DNA from: Saccoglossus kowalevskii
Taxonomy: Eukaryota; Hemichordata; Enteropneusta; Harrimaniidae
Length of the DNA stretch: 24,596 nt
Reading direction: 5' to 3'
Assembly: GCF_000003605.2 (NCBI RefSeq)
Contig: NW_003155743.1
Span: 182,758-207,353, forward strand
In this document: piece after piece, positions 20,363-24,596 of the stretch
How the letters are laid out: each line of letters opens with the position of its first letter
Position numbering within the stretch: position 1 is the stretch's first letter
The notes under the pieces: model-generated
The model's input: only the letters and a program-made list of their open reading frames with translations
Databases searched by the model: none
What the model was told of the DNA's origin: nothing
Program-made: the position numbers and the translations under genes

Positions 20363-20580
20363 TCATACGGATGACTCTTTTTCTAAGTTTCCATGGCAAT
20401 CAGCTATACAGATTCTGTAATCATCCACGGACCTTGCATGTGATGAATTTTCCAATGATAATAACGGGGTACATTCCGATGGTGGCAATGGAATCTCGGA
20501 AACACTTCCATTCGATTTTTCTGCGATTGATGTAAGAAATTTATCCTCATACTTAGATGGGTTTTCTTCAGGTAAGGTCA
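20363..20580 (-). CDS. Last coding exon of the second minus-strand gene, with stop
   Basis: Acceptor TTTCAG is followed by TG, which completes the Val codon begun by the G at the end of the previous exon (phase 1). It codes for 72 residues (202-273, counted from the ATG in the first visible exon) and ends with TGA at 20363. It is hydrophilic with no membrane segment. It contains an acidic dileucine motif (SECTPLL) and ends EKESSV; a C-terminal S-x-V with Ser at -2 is a class I PDZ ligand pattern. Family knowledge: such ends are usual in channels, transporters and receptors that bind scaffold proteins. I do not recognise the protein; it may be the cytoplasmic tail of a membrane protein whose first exons lie beyond position 24596. 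Confidence 0.7.
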
Positions 20581-20795
20581 CTGAAATTAATTGACAGAAA
20601 TAAAAATCAACTAGAGAGCACAAGCAATTAAATAAAAGGTTTCTCGTCTTATAGTATCTGGAGGATGTATCAGGTTCGTGAAAGCTGAGTTTGACGACAG
20701 GAGGGTAATTTACATATAACAGATGTCCAGAAAACAAGTTAGGGTTTCCAGTTCATCATGGCATCTGGAGTTGTTTTGTAATAACTAGGATTTTA

Positions 20796-20897
20796 ATTAA
20801 AAGTTAACCGAACCTTGAGTTACGAAAAACATAAGCGTTAAACAAAACAACAAATCTGTGTTGCCCGTAACTCAAAGTTTGGTTAACTGATCTTTAA
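20796..20897. mobile_element. Small foldback element
   Basis: GTTAACCGAACCTTGAGTTACG (arm 20803-20824) is mirrored at 20866-20887 by CGTAACTCAAAGTTTGGTTA and two further bases, with two mismatches. ATTAAA and TTTAAT extend the arms outward. Total about 100 bp with a 41-base loop. It ends some 40 bp before the tandem-core element. Confidence 0.6.
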
Positions 20898-20935
20898 TGT
20901 TTGTGTTACTAAATGTGGAAGTTCAACAAAATCAA

Positions 20936-21369
20936 ACAAGCAGCCTGTCGGCTGAGATAGCTCCGGATGGACATTTCAATTAAAGAACAGAAGATATCAT
21001 TAGAAAATGAACAATATGCATAGTATCAATGCAATGGGACTTGCTGTTTTCAACAAGAATTCAAAAATATAATTTTTAACCATAAATGATTGTGGTTTTT
21101 AACAAGAAGAAAATATCACTTTTTACCAAAAATGACAAATATATTCATCAAAATTAGAGAATTGAAGATATGATCATGAAATGAACAAATCTGAGAGAGG
21201 TCTACCCAAGGTACATATACACCAAGTATCAAAGCACTCAGGCTTGTAGTTTTCAAGAAGAAGTCGAAAAAGTAAAACATTGACACGGACGACGGACGAC
21301 GGCGGACGACGCTGGACAACCACTCATATGATAAGCTCCGCTCGACAAAGTCGACAGCAGAGCTAAAAA
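20936..21369. mobile_element. Tandem-core non-autonomous element, copy 2 (pearl-like)
   Basis: It shares both ends with the copy at 6612-7181: CAGCCTGTCGGCTGAGATAG at the left, and GCTCGACAAAGTCGACAGC with GCTAAAAA at the right. The core is shorter, with about two units, the first decayed. Before the right hairpin it carries GGACGACGGACGACGGCGG, a short GAC-rich repeat that is reduced in copy 1. Variable core and fixed ends mark a mobile family. Confidence 0.7.
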
Positions 21370-21385
21370 TGAATGTTGCCCATAA

Positions 21386-21527
21386 CTTTTTTGGTGTTTT
21401 GTTTGGAATTTATTTTCACTGATTTTTAACAAGTTGTATGTAAAATATAGGATTTTATTTTTACTGAATCATTCCTGCAGCGAAAATAGCAAAAATTAAT
21501 TCCAAGCGAAAATAAAGTATTTTACAG
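21386..21527. mobile_element. MITE family A, 5'-truncated copy
   Basis: It matches the right two thirds of the copy at 24156-24364 (GGTGTTTTG, GGAATTTATTTTCACTGATT, and the end AAATAAAGTATTTTACAG). The left inverted repeat is missing, and the sequence begins 17 bp after the tandem-core element. Confidence 0.65.
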
Positions 21528-22232
21528 TTAATTGAACATTCAGTTACCATTTGGGCATGGTTTCACAAAATGGAGAGTGGTTTCTAAAATATGGGAGTCA
21601 TTTTTGTAACTCACAATTCAGCATGTTGGAACACATTGCTTATTTTGATGCCTGTGATCATCTGACTTGATCACTCAGTGGCAACCATTTCTAGGAGCCA
21701 CTACATATATCTGAACAAAATTTTTAAAAGAAATAAATCACCAACATGTCGATGTTATCTTTACAGCTGCCTTAAAAGATTCGCATATATTTTCTAAACT
21801 TTATGGACTTCGCTGTACCTTGGAAAAATGTGACTATAAATATCTATAACCCAGAGTGTAAAGAACGTAGGCAGTGATTAATTGTCACCATGTGGGCAAG
21901 ACATAAATCGGATAGGATAGAGGATAGCCTATTTTTAATAGTTACTTAGAACTACGATTACTAAATATTATCTACTATATATATTATATTTATCAGTTTG
22001 AGTAGCGTTTATTTATTAACTACTTTTACGATTCCTGGCTGATAAAATCAGAAAGACACTTTAATTCAATCTCAACACACTGCTGCAAAAATTAAGCAAA
22101 CTGTGAATAAATGGGATAGTATAATCTGATATCAAAATATAATGTCAAGTATTGTCTCATTGGCTCATGCTATAAAGAAATGGAGTTTTACTCTTTCAGC
22201 AACCAATCAGCAATGAGGTTACATGCACTTAC

Positions 22233-22805
22233 CACTTCTAGCATTTCTCCATGCACGATTTCTGTGCTTATAATGATGATGCTGATGAGAATTCACAAAA
22301 GGATTATGATGATGGCTGACGTCATCACTCTGCCTTCTCTTATATTTAGAAAGATGACATTTTGGATGATTTGTCAATGATGAAATATGCAACTGATGAT
22401 GATCTGGTGGACAAACTTCGCTTTGTCGGCGTAGTAACAATTTACGTATTACATCACCTCCTTTTGTCATGGCTTTCACATTCCCATCACTGGTTCGTCG
22501 TCCAACTGAGCCAACGACGTCAACAGCATCGACACTGTTTCTTCGAACTTTCATGAGAACGTCGATTTGGTCATTGTCCCAGCTTTTCACAGAGGGAGCC
22601 AATTGCTCGGTAACACCAAACATACCCACAGCTTCCTCTTTGGCTCTTTCTGAAATTTTTGGTTCACTAAACTGTTTCCAAGGTAACCAGGTTTCAGCAG
22701 CTGATGGTTCTATGTGTACCTCCTCTTCATCACTTTCCATTGAATGATCCGTTTCCATGGTGATTGATACGGGTGATGCTCGGAGAAGAGGAATAGATTC
22801 TCTAT
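22233..22805 (-). CDS. Large internal exon of the second gene, regulatory-looking
   Basis: The exon is 573 bp with acceptor TTGTCCACAG and donor AGTG then GTAAGT, phase 1 at both ends (residues 11-201). It has a dileucine motif (RESIPLL), an acidic patch (SMESDEEE), a conserved-looking ETWLPWKQF, a probable helix (ISERAKEEAVGMFGVTEQL), and four R-R-x-S sites with Ser at residues 101, 116, 139 and 170 (RRNS, RRTS, RRQS, RRQS). A His-rich run follows (HHHNPF, HQHHHYKH, residues 175-191). No enzyme motif or membrane span is visible. RRxS is the established PKA consensus, so cAMP-dependent control of a cytosolic region is a fair inference. An ATG at 22815 lies in the intron and is not the start. 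Confidence 0.78.
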
Positions 22806-23897
22806 CTGTGGACAAAACAAAGTGATAGGGAATTCACAAACATATTCTGCTTTGATTCTGAATATGAAAATTCACATTTATCAAAAATGCTGATTAATAT
22901 ATATTTTAGTAATCACAGAACCTTATCTACCGGTATACACCAAAAACAAAAAATAGCATAAAAGTTCTCCAAAGATAATACTTTATATACATAAGAAAAA
23001 CAATTCAGAAACCTGATTTACATATGAACTATGCAAATATCAGGTCACACCAAGTCTGACCTATGAATTATAAAAATTAATGGTCACACTGAGTCACCTA
23101 TGAACCATTTATTTTCACTGACATTGAATAATTTCATTATTTTGATGTTTTTGAGCATATTCACTGTGTATTAATTTCACGACATTGTCAAGGAAACAAT
23201 GAGTTTTATCATTATTTTTACATGTTTACGTAAATTTAATTTAACAGATGTTACTTATCAATGAAGTTAGCAAAATCAAAACCCAGTGAATAATTAATGT
23301 ATTTACAGTATAAGGTCACATCGTGTATGACCTATGCAAATAGAAGGTCACACCTGGTCTGAACTATGACCTATGCAAATAGAAGGTCACACCTGGTCTG
23401 AATTATAAACTATGCAAATATAAGGAGATCACACCAGGTCTGAACTATGCAAGTATAAGGTCACGCCAGGTCTGAACTATGCAAATAAAAGGTGACACCA
23501 GGTCTGACCTATGAACTATGCAAATATAAGGTCACACCAGGTCTGACCTATGAACTATGCAAATATATTCATTTTAACATATTGACTGACTAATATATAA
23601 AAAGTTATTGCCAGCCTTATATTACAAAGCAGAGATTTTAGCGCAGCACATGTTGCATTTACGTGTGAGCCATGTATTACATGTAGGTCGAACACAAATT
23701 CGACGCAGTGTAACGGCCATAAGTTTCAATTTCTTATTAGTACTTGTGTCCTACTTTATGGTTAATAAACAAACTCATGAGTGCTAAATAAAATCAATAC
23801 TTCACTTTGAGAGAACAATGTTTTCAAAATATAATGGTCAAGAATTTGTCACAAATGTTAAATCGATTCAATGTTTTATTTTGTTTATTTCTCTTAC
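22806..23897. other. Intron between microexon and large exon of the second gene
   Basis: 1.09 kb, dominated by the octamer-bearing minisatellite at 23310-23566 and an outlying single unit at about 23026-23065. The rest is AT-rich without features. Confidence 0.5.
23310..23566. repeat. 39-bp minisatellite with octamer and AGGTCA motifs
   Basis: The unit reads AACTATGCAAATATAAGG, then TCACACCAGGTCTGACCTATG. Perfect ATGCAAAT octamers start at 23334, 23373, 23412, 23479, 23518 and 23557; most are 39 bp apart. The best unit (about 23529) carries AGGTCA-CACC-AGGTCT, a direct repeat with spacer 4, then GACCT in inverse. An outlying unit with the octamer lies at 23031. Confidence 0.88.
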
Positions 23898-23933
23898 CTG
23901 GTATGGTGAGAAGCGATGACCTTTCCATGGTCA
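23898..23933 (-). CDS. 36-nt microexon, possible start of the second gene
   Basis: Acceptor TTACCAG and donor CCAG then GTAAGAG frame a 36-base exon, phase 1 at both ends. Its last G joins AT of the next exon to make Asp. It reads T-M-E-R-S-S-L-L-T-I-P. The ATG has the strong context ACCATGG, so this may be the first coding exon after a 5' UTR intron, giving a soluble protein of 273 residues. Alternatively, the frame is open upstream and the exon is internal to a longer protein. ERSSLL fits the acidic dileucine pattern. As a symmetric cassette it could be skipped without breaking the frame. Confidence 0.6.
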
Positions 23934-24155
23934 CTGGTAAGGGAAACATAGTTTATTTTAGATTTTAGTTGGTTTAATTTTATAATATTATTGCTTTATG
24001 TTAGACGTTACTGAATTATTGTCAGATGCTAGACAAGCTGATTTAAGGAAATTAGGAAAAATATTGATTTTAGTCAATAATTTAGAATTTACAAGTTTAA
24101 TGCAATGTTTGCTTGTAGCAATGGCAGTGAGTTAATAAAATGTTAAATTATTCTA
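23934..24155. other. AT-rich sequence upstream of the microexon
   Basis: This is 5' flank or intron of the second gene. No exon, TATA box or repeat is recognised. Confidence 0.35.
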
Positions 24156-24364
24156 CTGTAAAATAATTTATTTTAGCTGGAATTAATTTTCGCTGAAAAG
24201 ACTTTTTGGGTGTTTTGTATGGAATTTATTTTCACTGATTTTTGATGAGTTGAATGTAAAATATAGGAAAAAAATGTATATTCGCTGGATTTTATTTTCA
24301 CTGAATCGTTCTTTCAGCGAAAATAGCGAAAATAAATTCCAAGCGTAAATAAATTATTCTACAG
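24156..24364. mobile_element. MITE family A, full-length copy
   Basis: It starts CTGTAAAATAATTTATTTTA, ends AAATAAATTATTCTACAG, and has TA on both sides (24154-24155 and 24365-24366). At 209 bp it is within one base of copy 1. Inner GGAATTAATTTTCGCTGAAA and its inverse make it almost fully palindromic. It seems the best preserved member in the window. Confidence 0.82.
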
Positions 24365-24486
24365 TATTGCAAGTTGCAGGTTGATAAACAAACTTGGTGT
24401 GCTTTGTTTGCGAGAGAATGAAAACTATAACACTTTGAACACTAGAGCGTACATTTTGTACACGTTTGTATTCTATGAGGTTATTA

Positions 24487-24596
24487 CGAGGATACTGAAA
24501 AGTATGCACAGACAGTACAGTGGGAGTATCAACTGGCACGTAGCAGAGGTTGATGCGACGGTGTACTGTCTGATTGCATACTTTGCGGTATCCTCG
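24487..24596. mobile_element. 110-bp foldback element ending at the window edge
   Basis: CGAGGATACTGAAAAGTATG at 24487 and the following ACAGACAGTAC are mirrored by GTACTGTCTGA and GCATACTTTGCGG plus TATCCTCG, which finishes on base 24596. The arms are about 33 bp with a few differences; the loop is about 40 bases. No other copy is in the window and target duplication cannot be judged because the right flank is cut off. Confidence 0.6.

Larger units (their letters stand above)
20581..22232. other. Intron between the last two exons of the second gene
   Basis: 1.65 kb, holding a foldback element (20796-20897), a tandem-core element (20936-21369) and a partial MITE A (21386-21527), then about 700 bp of AT-rich sequence with no feature. 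Confidence 0.55.

Noticed and set aside
20363-20580. STAS-like end (RICIADCHGN) suggesting an SLC26 transporter
   Set aside because: No other strand or helix of a STAS domain and no membrane segment can be seen in the three exons.
3639-22325. Further TGACGTCA palindromes (near 3639, 12099 and 22318)
   Set aside because: Each lies in coding sequence and encodes Asp-Asp-Val (GATGACGTC), so it is explained by codon use. Only the promoter-side site at 8583 is kept as a candidate.

Overview
The window looks like AT-rich nuclear DNA from an invertebrate animal, most likely marine (a mollusc or other lophotrochozoan, or perhaps a basal deuterostome). The evidence is small phase-matched exons with GT-AG introns, sparse coding sequence, many short non-autonomous DNA transposons, a LINE fragment, an FMRFamide-receptor-like GPCR, and repeats built like the 'pearl' elements of bivalves. 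The species cannot be fixed from sequence alone. No prokaryotic features, rRNA, tRNA or CRISPR array was seen.

Layout. (1) Positions 1-8478, minus strand: the 5' part of a gene with four supported exons (8478-8284, 3856-3557, 1205-1023, 859-767), all joined in phase 0. It gives 257 residues and continues beyond position 1. I do not recognise the gene; its last two exons read like the start of a PH-type fold. Its introns hold a tandemly duplicated TA-flanked MITE, an old copy of a 370-bp MITE, a LINE reverse-transcriptase fragment and a three-unit tandem-core element. Its 5' flank (8479-8640) has a YY1-type site and a perfect CRE palindrome.

(2) Positions 8640-16700: CpG-richer intergenic DNA. 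It holds a degraded class A GPCR on the plus strand (TM3-TM6 at 9855-10391, TM7 at 12078-12343, phase-matched across an intron). It also holds two copies of a MITE with GC-rich ends, a piggyBac-like MITE with TTAA ends, a well preserved 370-bp MITE and a short motif repeated three times.

(3) Positions 16737-18430: two neighbouring minisatellites (28-29 bp and 20 bp units), each with higher-order structure.

(4) Positions 20041-23933, minus strand: the 3' end of a second gene. Its three exons (23933-23898, 22805-22233, 20580-20363) join in phase 1 and end in a stop codon. They encode a hydrophilic segment of about 273 residues with three acidic dileucine motifs, four RRxS sites, a His-rich stretch and a PDZ-ligand-like C-terminus. 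The introns hold a second tandem-core element, foldback and MITE copies, and a 39-bp minisatellite with repeated ATGCAAAT octamers and AGGTCA half-sites.

(5) The window ends in a TA-flanked MITE and a 110-bp palindrome that closes exactly at the last base.

The two minus-strand genes share no obvious pathway. The main themes are turnover of small palindromic elements and a CpG contrast between gene bodies and intergenic DNA that suggests mosaic methylation.
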